Positions 58,064-64,000 of a stretch of DNA of 64,000 nucleotides are shown here, one piece after another. Source of the DNA: Rhodobacteraceae bacterium KLH11 (GTDB lineage Bacteria > Pseudomonadota > Alphaproteobacteria > Rhodobacterales > Rhodobacteraceae); contig DS999531.1 in the NCBI GenBank assembly GCA_000158135.1, positions 2,274,051 through 2,338,050 of the forward strand, read 5' to 3'. The notes under the pieces were generated by a model that saw nothing but the letters and a program-made list of their open reading frames with translations, had not been told where the DNA came from and ran no database searches. Position numbers and translations under genes: made by a program. Position 1 is the first letter of the stretch. Every line of letters begins with the position of its first letter.

Positions 58064-59224
58064 TCATTCGGCCTCCAAGGGAAACTGGGGCGTTTCCTCT
58101 CGCTCGCGGAACAATCCACCTTGATCCGATTCAATCCGGCGAATGGCGATGTCGGCGTACTCGGGGTTCAACTCGATCAGGGTTGCGTCCATCTGCAAAC
58201 GGTCAGCAACAAGCCCGGTTGTTCCTGCGCCGCCGAATGGATCAAGAACCTTGCCGCCTTGGGGGCATCCTGCTTTTAGACAGCGTTCAACCAGTTCCGG
58301 CGGGAACGTCGCAAAGTGAGCCTCTTTGAATGGGCGTGTTGCTATTTCCCAGACTTGAACCGGCGCGGGTTCATAATTCCGCAGGTTCCGGCCGTTGGAT
58401 TGCTGTTCTTCCTTGGACATGGCGTCCCAGTGGTCATTGAAACCAGCATGACGGCGCGAATGACCGCGCTGCTTGTCGGTCTTTTTGTTCCCCACTGCCG
58501 TGCGAGCGCCCGGCTTGCCACCTACGTATGATCCACCACGAAAACCATTTGCATCTTCATCTGATTTCCGTCCGGTCCGCACCGCCTGAGCGTCGTAATC
58601 ATACCGACCCTCTTTGGTGAACATGAATATCTTTTCGTGAGACGTTGCAGGACGATCCTTGATCGACTCTGGCATCGGGTTGGGTTTCGCCCAGATGATT
58701 TCAGATCTAACCCACCAGCCCCATTCTTGCATCGCAATGGCAAAGCGGTTTGGCACCATCACTAAGTCTTTGGGCTTAAGATAACCGCCCGACATGATGC
58801 GCTTGCTGTTGCCGGTTTGGCCTTTCGCGTTTTTGCCATTCTGCCCCCGCGTTGTACTGGATGGGGAACCGTCTGCGCAAATCGGGCCTACAGTTGAGAA
58901 AGGCTTATCCCTGAATGTACGGTCATCATTGCCTGCTGCTTTGGTATCTGCCGCGGTGCGTCCATTCGGTGCGGTCGCGTAGCAATCCCCGTAATTCACC
59001 CAGCATGTGCCCGTGGGATTCAGAACGCGGTGAACCTCAGCAAAAACCCGAACCATGACGTCAAGATGTTCGGCAAGCGTCGGCTCTAAACCTATCTGCC
59101 CCTCAACACCGTAGTCGCGCAAACCCCAATAAGGTGGGGAAGTAACAACGCAGTCAAAGTGATCGTCTGGCAGCGTTGCCAGCATGTCTAAAACGTCACC
59201 CTGCAAAACGCGAAACGGCATCAT
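58064..59224 (-). CDS. DNA methyltransferase, beta class (N4-cytosine/N6-adenine type)
   Basis: A 386-residue methylase from the ATG that overlaps the preceding stop as ATGA. The catalytic motif IV is VVTSPPYWGLRDYG (about 26-39) near the start, and the AdoMet motif I is VLDPFGGAGTTGLVA (about 340-354) near the end, with LIELNPEYADIA next to it. That order is the beta class (ParB-independent D12-unrelated, S-P-P-Y type), and TSPPY favours N4-cytosine. No restriction gene is adjacent, so it is probably an orphan phage methylase protecting DNA or tuning expression. Confidence 0.9.
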   Translation of the reverse strand: MMPFRVLQGDVLDMLATLPDDHFDCVVTSPPYWGLRDYGVEGQIGLEPTLAEHLDVMVRVFAEVHRVLNPTGTCWVNYGDCYATAPNGRTAADTKAAGNDDRTFRDKPFSTVGPICADGSPSSTTRGQNGKNAKGQTGNSKRIMSGGYLKPKDLVMVPNRFAIAMQEWGWWVRSEIIWAKPNPMPESIKDRPATSHEKIFMFTKEGRYDYDAQAVRTGRKSDEDANGFRGGSYVGGKPGARTAVGNKKTDKQRGHSRRHAGFNDHWDAMSKEEQQSNGRNLRNYEPAPVQVWEIATRPFKEAHFATFPPELVERCLKAGCPQGGKVLDPFGGAGTTGLVADRLQMDATLIELNPEYADIAIRRIESDQGGLFREREETPQFPLEAE

Positions 59225-59859
59225 CCCGCCTCCGCGTCGCTGTTCTGGGGGTGAACGGTGAAAGTGTAGGCGGCAACCCAAGGATTGACCTGCCAGCCAA
59301 AGCCTCGATTGGCGTTGAGCCCGTCCCAGAGCTTTTGGAATGACTGGACGCAGGTAACGGATTTGGTGCCAGGCATGTGGCTTTCGACAGATCCGACGCC
59401 CTCGGCCTCGGCATCCGCCTCGCTGATGTCCTGCAACCGCTCTACACGTAAGTCGGTCACTGTCAGGGTCAGGCGAGAGGCCCAGCGAGGCATGTGCATC
59501 CCTTGGCGATGACGACCGGGAACGAACCTTGGATGAACAGGATGGCTTTGCTGGCCATCAGCTTCGTATTTAACGAATTCTGTAGGCTTCATAAGCGACG
59601 GCTTTGTATGATCCAAAAAAGTCCATGCGCGCCAGTGTTCGCGTACCCAAAAACGGTCACCTATGTGCGCCGCAACGCGGCAGTCTTGAACGTACCCTTC
59701 GCCCGATATCCAAGAGACAAGTCTCAAGGCTTTGGAAATCTGCGGTGAGTGCCAGCCGTCTTGCGGCTGCGGTTTCAGAACCCGCCGTGTCTGAGTCTTT
59801 CGCCCGTCCAGAAGAGCGCGGATCATGGGGCCAGAGAATAGAATGGGGCGGTCGGTCAT
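59221..59859 (-). CDS. ASCH-like phage protein
   Basis: A 212-residue protein. Its start, PILFSGPMIRALLDGRKTQT, the GDRFWVREHWRAW block (about 68-80), IHMPRWASRLTL-like MHMPRWASRLTLTVTDLRVE and the C-terminal WVAAYTFTVH are characteristic of the ASCH/PUA-like proteins found in many phages. ASCH domains are thought to bind RNA or modified nucleotides. It overlaps both neighbours by 4 bp, so it is tightly co-translated with the methylase. Confidence 0.82.
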   Translation of the reverse strand: MTDRPILFSGPMIRALLDGRKTQTRRVLKPQPQDGWHSPQISKALRLVSWISGEGYVQDCRVAAHIGDRFWVREHWRAWTFLDHTKPSLMKPTEFVKYEADGQQSHPVHPRFVPGRHRQGMHMPRWASRLTLTVTDLRVERLQDISEADAEAEGVGSVESHMPGTKSVTCVQSFQKLWDGLNANRGFGWQVNPWVAAYTFTVHPQNSDAEAG

Positions 59860-60368
59860 GATTGCGTGGCCTCGGAGCTAGTCGCGCGCCATTGCGCCTC
59901 ACTGTCACCAAGGCGGTAATCCAGTTCCGCTTCCGTCTCTGGCGCAAGGTGCATGTCCTTGACCAGTTCCAGATAGACCCAATGCCACCATTTTCGGATG
60001 ACTGCGTCCGGATGTTTGTAGCCGATGATTTCAGCGGCGTGCATCAGGTGCAGCTGAAAATGGTGCGGCAGCTCATCCAGACTTTGCAGGTAGCGTTCCA
60101 CCACGGCATTCATTTTCTCAGTCCAGTCGTGATCCAAGCCGGATGGCCATTCATAGCTTGGCCCGGTGAATGATCCGCCTCGGGGATCGTATGGGTTCGT
60201 GAACACATTGTGGTCCAGCGCGCCAAGCAGCACGCAGCGCCGATACCAGCGGATCAGGAATTTGCAGGGATGGTACTTGGCCACACCGTCAGGGCCGCGC
60301 ACAGCCGTCAACAGAACCGTCTGCTGCATGCAGGTCAGGCTATGGGTCCATTCTTGGGTTACGATCAT
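59856..60368 (-). CDS. Phage-cluster protein of unknown function
   Basis: A 170-residue protein, Trp- and His-rich, with HPCKFLIRWYRRCVLLGALD and YEWPSGLDHDWTEKMNAVVE segments and YKHPDAVIRKWWHWVYLELV near the C-terminus. It is probably cytoplasmic and has no motif I can name. It is packed between an ASCH-like and a short helical gene with 4-bp overlaps, which argues for a real coding gene. Confidence 0.75.
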   Translation of the reverse strand: MIVTQEWTHSLTCMQQTVLLTAVRGPDGVAKYHPCKFLIRWYRRCVLLGALDHNVFTNPYDPRGGSFTGPSYEWPSGLDHDWTEKMNAVVERYLQSLDELPHHFQLHLMHAAEIIGYKHPDAVIRKWWHWVYLELVKDMHLAPETEAELDYRLGDSEAQWRATSSEATQS

Positions 60369-60610
60369 TGCTCTTCCTTTGCTTCGATTTGATCGACAGG
60401 CTTTGCGTTGGACTGCAGCGTCTTGATCGCCTGCAGATAGATGCGCGCGCCGTTCCAGATTTGCTTTGCGAGATTCGCCCGGGCGTGTGCCTCGGCTGGG
60501 CTGATCTTGCCGCTGCGCAGATCGCGCAGGTCTTGCGACAGGCCTGTGATGATGTCTTTCAGGTTTAGATCGTCTGAAACCGGCGTTGATGCATAGTCAC
60601 GTTCAGCCAT
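60365..60610 (-). CDS. Short helical phage protein
   Basis: An 81-residue protein from the ATG at 60610 (MAERDYASTPVSDD), overlapping the upstream gene by 8 bp. The middle, LKDIITGLSQDLRDLRSGKI with SPAEAHARANLAKQIWNGAR, is a predicted amphipathic helix resembling phage DNA-maintenance accessory proteins. Acidic C-terminus. No function is known. Confidence 0.7.
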   Translation of the reverse strand: MAERDYASTPVSDDLNLKDIITGLSQDLRDLRSGKISPAEAHARANLAKQIWNGARIYLQAIKTLQSNAKPVDQIEAKEEQ

Positions 60611-60860
60611 AGAGCGGCCCTTCCCCAATGCTGATCCGATAAGCATCGCAGCGAAGAACCTCGGCCAGCGCGCTGATCTGTTTGATGGTGCGCCGATCCG
60701 GGTTCAGATCGCCGTATTGGCCGGTGCCAAAATCCTGCTCACAGCGCCAGCAGACCGGCGGGCGGTCATACGTTGGGGCATATTTCCATCTGTCCTGTTC
60801 GCAGTGCTTCAGGCAGATTGCGCACGTGAAGGGCTCGGGGCGCTCGGGATAGATCGTCAT
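60603..60860 (-). CDS. Zinc-ribbon phage protein
   Basis: An 85-residue protein with two cysteine pairs (CAICLKHC near 13-20 and VCWRCEQ near 36-42), a likely zinc-binding fold, followed by a helical tail PDRRTIKQISALAEVLRCDA. It overlaps DUF5131 and the short helical gene by a few bases. Possible nucleic-acid or protein adaptor; the role is unknown. Confidence 0.72.
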   Translation of the reverse strand: MTIYPERPEPFTCAICLKHCEQDRWKYAPTYDRPPVCWRCEQDFGTGQYGDLNPDRRTIKQISALAEVLRCDAYRISIGEGPLYG

Positions 60861-62101
60861 GCGGCTATCCTCTCTGGCATCTCATTCCATTCGCAGCCAT
60901 CCAGCACCCGGCCAGCGGCTTTCTTGCCGACGCGTTGAAATGCGACGTGTCCGTATTCCAGCAAACCCAGCCCATCATCCCAATCCGATGACAGGTCAAA
61001 GTCGGCTGGGAAAAGAACGTGGCGATCATCCGTTCGCAGGTTCTGTGATGACCACAAGGGCTCGGTTCTAGGTTCCCAAGGAACCCACTCGCCCCATTGC
61101 TTGAAGAAAAACGCGGTGCCTGCTGCCTTGCACTGATCCCGCAGGCTGCGTGCCCAATCAGGATGCATGGGGCGGGCATTGGGGCCGCTTTCACCGCCGA
61201 CGATGACCTGATCAATGTTGGGCGTGTCGGGATGATCGCACACCATGTGGCTGCCACAGTGTTCACAAACAGCTTCTAGATATCCGCCGCAATTCGGGCA
61301 GTGTTCGCCGTTGAACGGTTTACCCGGCGCGCCAACTTCTGCTCCACAATCACTGCACCGTTCTTCGTCGGTGCAGTGCGCGACCCGATGTCCGCACGTT
61401 TCGGCGCACTCGTAACATCCTGAAAGCCACTTTCTCAGGTCAACCGGACCTAGCAGCGGCTCCGCGCTGATGAAGCGGATTGCGGCGGGTGTCTGTAGCA
61501 GCTGCGGCACGCGCTCATTCGCACGGCGCTGGTCTTCAACCGACACGCCCAGCCAGACATTTGGCAGGGGCCAATCCTGCATGGCTTCGTAAGCGCGGTT
61601 AGCCATTACATCATGGTCCCAGCCAAGGGTCATTCCAATGGCTTTAGCCTCTTTCTCAAGGCGCTCTGGCGACCACGCGAAAGGCTCAAGGCAATCAGGC
61701 AGGCAGGACACATATTCCAGCATCCGATCTGCGCGCTTGGTAAGCACCTGGAATGTGTGTTGGGGGCAAAGCGCCATAACGGCAAACACGCGATCAATCC
61801 ACTCGTCTGGCATATCCTCGTGAAACAGATCACCCATGCTGTTGACGAAATACGTGGTGGGGACCTTGCGCCTTAGCGGTTCGAGCAAAGCATTCTCCGC
61901 CAAGTTAAGCTTGCCCGTGAATACTGGTTTGCCGTTCGCCATCTTGGCGGTGCCATGGTATTGCGGTGTGCCCGGGTTCTTCGATAGCCGGTAGGCCATC
62001 CGCATGGCGTAGCAGTTGGTGCAACCGGGTGATGCAAGCGAGCAACCAACAATCGGGTTCCACGTCCGCTCGGTCCATTCGATCTTAGATTGGTTTCCCA
62101 C
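60857..62101 (-). CDS. DUF5131 (phage Gp37/Gp68) protein with an inserted multi-cysteine domain
   Basis: A 414-residue protein. The family opening SKIEWTERTWNPIVGCSLAS with PGCTNCYA (cysteines 20, 27 and 30) may hold an Fe-S cluster. The core continues FVNSMGDLFHEDMPDEWIDR, FQVLTKRADRM and VWLGVSVEDQRRANERV, ending DQVIVGGESGPNARPMHPDW and AAGTAFFFKQWGEWVP. Between DLRKWL and NIDQVI, residues about 228-292 carry 11 cysteines in CxxC-like pairs, an added zinc-ribbon array. The family resembles spore-photoproduct-lyase-like TIM barrels, but its activity is unknown. Confidence 0.85.
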   Translation of the reverse strand: MGNQSKIEWTERTWNPIVGCSLASPGCTNCYAMRMAYRLSKNPGTPQYHGTAKMANGKPVFTGKLNLAENALLEPLRRKVPTTYFVNSMGDLFHEDMPDEWIDRVFAVMALCPQHTFQVLTKRADRMLEYVSCLPDCLEPFAWSPERLEKEAKAIGMTLGWDHDVMANRAYEAMQDWPLPNVWLGVSVEDQRRANERVPQLLQTPAAIRFISAEPLLGPVDLRKWLSGCYECAETCGHRVAHCTDEERCSDCGAEVGAPGKPFNGEHCPNCGGYLEAVCEHCGSHMVCDHPDTPNIDQVIVGGESGPNARPMHPDWARSLRDQCKAAGTAFFFKQWGEWVPWEPRTEPLWSSQNLRTDDRHVLFPADFDLSSDWDDGLGLLEYGHVAFQRVGKKAAGRVLDGCEWNEMPERIAA

Positions 62102-62118
62102 CAGGTGGCCCCTCTCGC

Positions 62119-62337
62119 TCAGACGTCGAAGTAACCGGCGCGGCGTGCGCTGGGGTTTGTTGCGGCGCTGGCGGCATCCATCGCCCTGCGTGCTGCTGAT
62201 TGCGTGCTGGTGTTCATCTCGCCTAGCCCTTCATCCCAAGCCAGCTCGGCCAATCTACGCAACGCGTCGGCCTCTGCCTTTGACAGCATCAGTGTTACGG
62301 TTTCGCGGCTGGCGGTGTTTGCGATGTATGAGGCCAT
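62119..62337 (-). CDS. Small helical phage protein
   Basis: A 72-residue protein starting MASYIANTASRETVTLMLSK, with an amphipathic helix (AEADALRRLAELAWDEGLGE) and an Ala-rich tail. AGGAAGG lies upstream. It sits between DUF2303 and DUF5131. A longer open frame upstream overlaps DUF2303 antisense to nothing real and is not used here. The sequence could be a DNA-binding or structural helper; no function is known. Confidence 0.72.
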   Translation of the reverse strand: MASYIANTASRETVTLMLSKAEADALRRLAELAWDEGLGEMNTSTQSAARRAMDAASAATNPSARRAGYFDV

Positions 62338-62404
62338 GTGATTGGTCCTTCCTGATGTCCGTCGCTGGCCCCTGTTTCCAAGGGCCAGAAAGAGGCATCG
62401 GCGG

Positions 62405-63232
62405 TTACTTGCGCCCAAAGAAAACAGGCAGCTTTGTGTCGTCTGCAGCCAGCGTTGCCATTTCACGGAACGTCGCTTGACGCAGGTATTCGACCCGATG
62501 CCAGCGGATGCCCAACGCAAGACCCTGCGGCGATACCCGGAACCGGAACTTTGCCCGGATTTCGATTGGCTCTTCGCCATTGTAGAGCGGGATCGACATC
62601 TTGATTTCTGTCGGCACAACCAGCTCGCCCTTGACGTTGGTTTCGTCCTGATACTGAAAAGTGCGATCACCGCTTTCGAGCCGCACGCCGCTCTTGAACG
62701 ACACGCCCTGAGTGGCTTCCAGATCGCGACAGATTTCCAGCAGCGTAGACTGATCCGGGTCCACCACATCCGCGACATTCTCTTCAATGAATTCGGCAAA
62801 GGCTGCTTGCATGTGCATCTCGCCTTCAATCGCGTTCCAGCGGTCATACTCTTCGCTGTTGCGCAGCTTCTGGGTTGCGATGTGGCACGCATGCTGGCGG
62901 TCAAGGCCATTTTCGTTGTCCGTGTGCCAGTCTAAATGCGCTGAAATCGTTCCGGCGTCATAGTCCGCGACGATGATTGAGCGCTTGTCTGAAAAGCGAT
63001 TGGCGTAGTTGGTCAGGGACGCCCTGTCATCGACCGTGAGTTGTTGCTTGATCGGGCCGCGCAGTTCGTTTGGGTCTGTGACTTCCTGCAAATGAAATCC
63101 ATCAGGTGCAAGAATATGTGTGCGCCCGTCATCGTGCTTGATGACAGGATCGGCCAGACGCGCGGCTGCGATGCCTGCGTCCAGCGCGTTGCGCGGCGGT
63201 GTCATGTCTTGGTTTTCCAAAGGTTTCTCCAT
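62405..63232 (-). CDS. DUF2303 (YfdQ-like) phage protein
   Basis: A 275-residue protein matching the DUF2303/YfdQ pattern: an LTVDDRASLTNYANRFSDKR segment, SIIVADYDAGTISAHLDWHT (about 88-107), HMQAAFAEFIEENVADVVDP (about 140-159) and a beta-rich C-terminus with FRFRVSPQGLALGIRWHRVE. DUF2303 genes are typical of the early or recombination region of temperate phages and prophages. An internal ATG 27 bp downstream is an alternative start. The biochemical role is unknown. Confidence 0.87.
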   Translation of the reverse strand: MEKPLENQDMTPPRNALDAGIAAARLADPVIKHDDGRTHILAPDGFHLQEVTDPNELRGPIKQQLTVDDRASLTNYANRFSDKRSIIVADYDAGTISAHLDWHTDNENGLDRQHACHIATQKLRNSEEYDRWNAIEGEMHMQAAFAEFIEENVADVVDPDQSTLLEICRDLEATQGVSFKSGVRLESGDRTFQYQDETNVKGELVVPTEIKMSIPLYNGEEPIEIRAKFRFRVSPQGLALGIRWHRVEYLRQATFREMATLAADDTKLPVFFGRK

Positions 63233-63249
63233 TGGGTTGAGGGTTGGGG

Positions 63250-63582
63250 TTACTCAGCCGCTTCGCGCCGGGACGCGATGTGGTCTTCGATGTCGTATTG
63301 ATTGGGATCACGGCGGCTCAGGCGTCCTTCGTCATCAGCGAAGTAGATGCCGGTACCCATCGGGTGCTGCGGCACGGTCGCCTTGACCTTTGGCGTGCAC
63401 TCAATCTGCCCGGCCTTGTTCAGCTTGAAGGGCAGTTCGATGACCAGCTTTCCGTCACCGCCGGTTTCGTACATGGCGGACACGATCTTTTCGAGTTCTC
63501 GGTCGCCCTGACGCAGCAGTTCACCGCGCCGGAAGGTTTGGATGAATTCCAGAAAGTTGATTGTGTGGTCAGGGTTGGACAT
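63250..63582 (-). CDS. Phage-cluster protein of unknown function
   Basis: A 110-residue protein with an N-terminal helix (TINFLEFIQTFRRGELLRQG), a central beta segment (KLVIELPFKLNKAGQIECTP) and a C-terminus YFADDEGRLSRRDPNQYDIE. AAGGAAAGG precedes the ATG. Similar small genes accompany DUF2303 in Rhodobacterales prophages. It may be an accessory to single-strand annealing or recombination, which is a guess from context. Confidence 0.72.
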   Translation of the reverse strand: MSNPDHTINFLEFIQTFRRGELLRQGDRELEKIVSAMYETGGDGKLVIELPFKLNKAGQIECTPKVKATVPQHPMGTGIYFADDEGRLSRRDPNQYDIEDHIASRREAAE

Positions 63583-63594
63583 GGACCTTTCCTT

Positions 63595-63774
63595 TTAAGT
63601 TTCAGGGTTTTGGTTGAAGAGTTTCCGCACCATGCTGTGCGCTTCGGTGAAGCTGTTCAGGTGGGAAATGTAGACGGCGGAACGCTGCTCGCGGAGCCAG
63701 CACCAGACAAAGACCGGTACGGCCAGTGCGTATATGCCCAGTGCTTTCAGGTACTTCATAGTTTGGTTGCCCAT
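63595..63774 (-). CDS. Small single-pass membrane protein in the phage cluster
   Basis: A 59-residue protein (MGNQTMKYLKALGIYALAVP), with one membrane helix (about 9-26) and a basic C-terminal part. The start may be this ATG, a GTG six bases earlier that overlaps the preceding stop as GTGA, or an internal ATG at 63759. The function is unknown. Confidence 0.62.
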   Translation of the reverse strand: MGNQTMKYLKALGIYALAVPVFVWCWLREQRSAVYISHLNSFTEAHSMVRKLFNQNPET

Positions 63775-63776
63775 GA

Positions 63777-64000
63777 TCACAGCCTCGCCAGCTTTTTTGT
63801 CAGGGACGCGCGTATGTCGGCTTCCTGTGCCAGTGTTTCTTCAAAAATCCCTTGGTCGATCCGCGCCGACAGGGCGTCCTGCACGATGTCTTTTAGGGTC
63901 CGGGGTGGGATTGCCTCGGCTTGTGTGGTCATTCCCTCAAAGGATCGATTGTCGGTGCGCTTTGGCGGCGCTGTGGGCAGGCGCAGGTCCCCGATCTGAT
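63777..64000 (-). CDS. Phage-cluster protein, partial (open to the window edge)
   Basis: Reading leftward, an open frame enters from the right edge and ends at 63777 with the helical tail SARIDQGIFEETLAQEADIR and ASLTKKLARL. An ATG at 63932 with GAGGG almost against it gives a 51-residue version, but the frame stays open upstream (QIGDLRLPTAPPKRTD), so this may be the C-terminus of a longer protein. No family is recognised. Confidence 0.5.
   Translation of the reverse strand, partial: QIGDLRLPTAPPKRTDNRSFEGMTTQAEAIPPRTLKDIVQDALSARIDQGIFEETLAQEADIRASLTKKLARL

Larger units (their letters stand above)
56901..64000. mobile_element. Left end of a dusA-integrated prophage or genomic island
   Basis: From just after the dusA MMDWT codons the DNA holds a leftward series of small, overlapping genes with phage character: DUF1653-like, a DNA methyltransferase, an ASCH-like protein, DUF5131 (Gp37/Gp68), DUF2303 and short unknowns. 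dusA is a known integration target of a family of DUF4102-type integrases. No integrase or structural gene is within the window, so the right boundary, the second att copy and the element type are unknown. The attachment core is probably within 56877-56900. Confidence 0.85.

Noticed and set aside
62338-62910. The upstream part of a long minus-strand frame ending at 62119
   Set aside because: It overlaps DUF2303 in another frame with a low-complexity Arg/Ser/Cys translation. Only the final 72 codons, from the ATG at 62337, look like a real gene.
63244-63999. A 251-codon open frame on the plus strand at the right end
   Set aside because: It is antisense to the small phage genes at 63250-63582, 63595-63774 and 63777-64000, which have ribosome-binding sites and overlaps; its translation shows no family pattern.
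1-64000. CRISPR array or cas genes
   Set aside because: No set of regularly spaced repeats and no Cas-like protein was seen in any part of the window.

Overview
The window is a high-GC alphaproteobacterial chromosome segment, most likely from the Roseobacter group of the Rhodobacteraceae (Ruegeria-like). Supporting signs are a TRAP transporter next to a probable dihydroxypropanesulfonate (DHPS) catabolic operon, a GTTC-N7-GTTC SOS box before an mmcB-type gene, a tRNA-His with no encoded G-1, a RibBX-type riboflavin enzyme, and the orders hom-glpX-recJ and dnaG-rpoD. No CRISPR array or insertion sequence was seen.

Layout. 0-7 kb: a NUDIX fragment and a DUF983 protein; an EF-hand protein followed by an ECF sigma factor, a small membrane protein and a periplasmic metal-sensor-like protein; a PleD-like diguanylate cyclase with degenerate receivers; then an H-NOX-like protein translationally coupled to an HNOBA-GGDEF cyclase. 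7-14.5 kb: a tightly packed minus-strand run (SPOR lipoprotein, dacA, tmk, holB, tatD, MBL hydrolase) plus an AEC carrier and a CbiX-type protein. 14.7-23 kb: tRNA-Ser, then a LacI-type regulator divergent from a small membrane protein, a TRAP transporter, three dehydrogenases (hpsN, hpsO, hpsP) and a universal stress protein. The transporter probably imports DHPS; HpsO and HpsP interconvert its enantiomers and HpsN oxidises the R form to sulfolactate. 23-33.7 kb: two tRNA-Glu genes beside a probable integration or duplication scar, recJ, glpX, hom, a TetR/pirin pair and a TadE/TadE/TadG-like envelope cluster. 34-45 kb: glutamate dehydrogenase, dnaG, rpoD, an AraC regulator, small conserved genes, nrdR and ribD. 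45-54 kb: capsule genes kpsC, a kpsD/wza-type exporter and kpsS on the minus strand, lying inside an otherwise canonical riboflavin/nusB series (ribD, ribE, ribBX, ribH, nusB). 54-56.7 kb: an unassigned structured intergenic block, an ArsR/SRPBCC pair with two operators, an SOS-controlled mmcB, a GNAT enzyme and tRNA-His.

From about 56.9 kb the content changes. The 5' end of dusA is cut off right after its MMDWT codons and is followed by AT-rich DNA and a run of small, overlapping, leftward phage-type genes: DUF1653-like, a tiny membrane peptide, a beta-class DNA methyltransferase, an ASCH-like protein, DUF5131, DUF2303 and several unknowns. This is the left end of a dusA-integrated prophage or island that continues past the window.

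The observations most worth following are: (1) the H-NOX-like protein lacking the proximal heme histidine and the YxSxR motif, paired with an HNOBA-GGDEF partner as in a split, cyclic-di-GMP version of soluble guanylate cyclase; (2) the dusA-integrated element; (3) the candidate structured RNA near 54.4 kb; (4) the tRNA-Glu 3'-end duplication.
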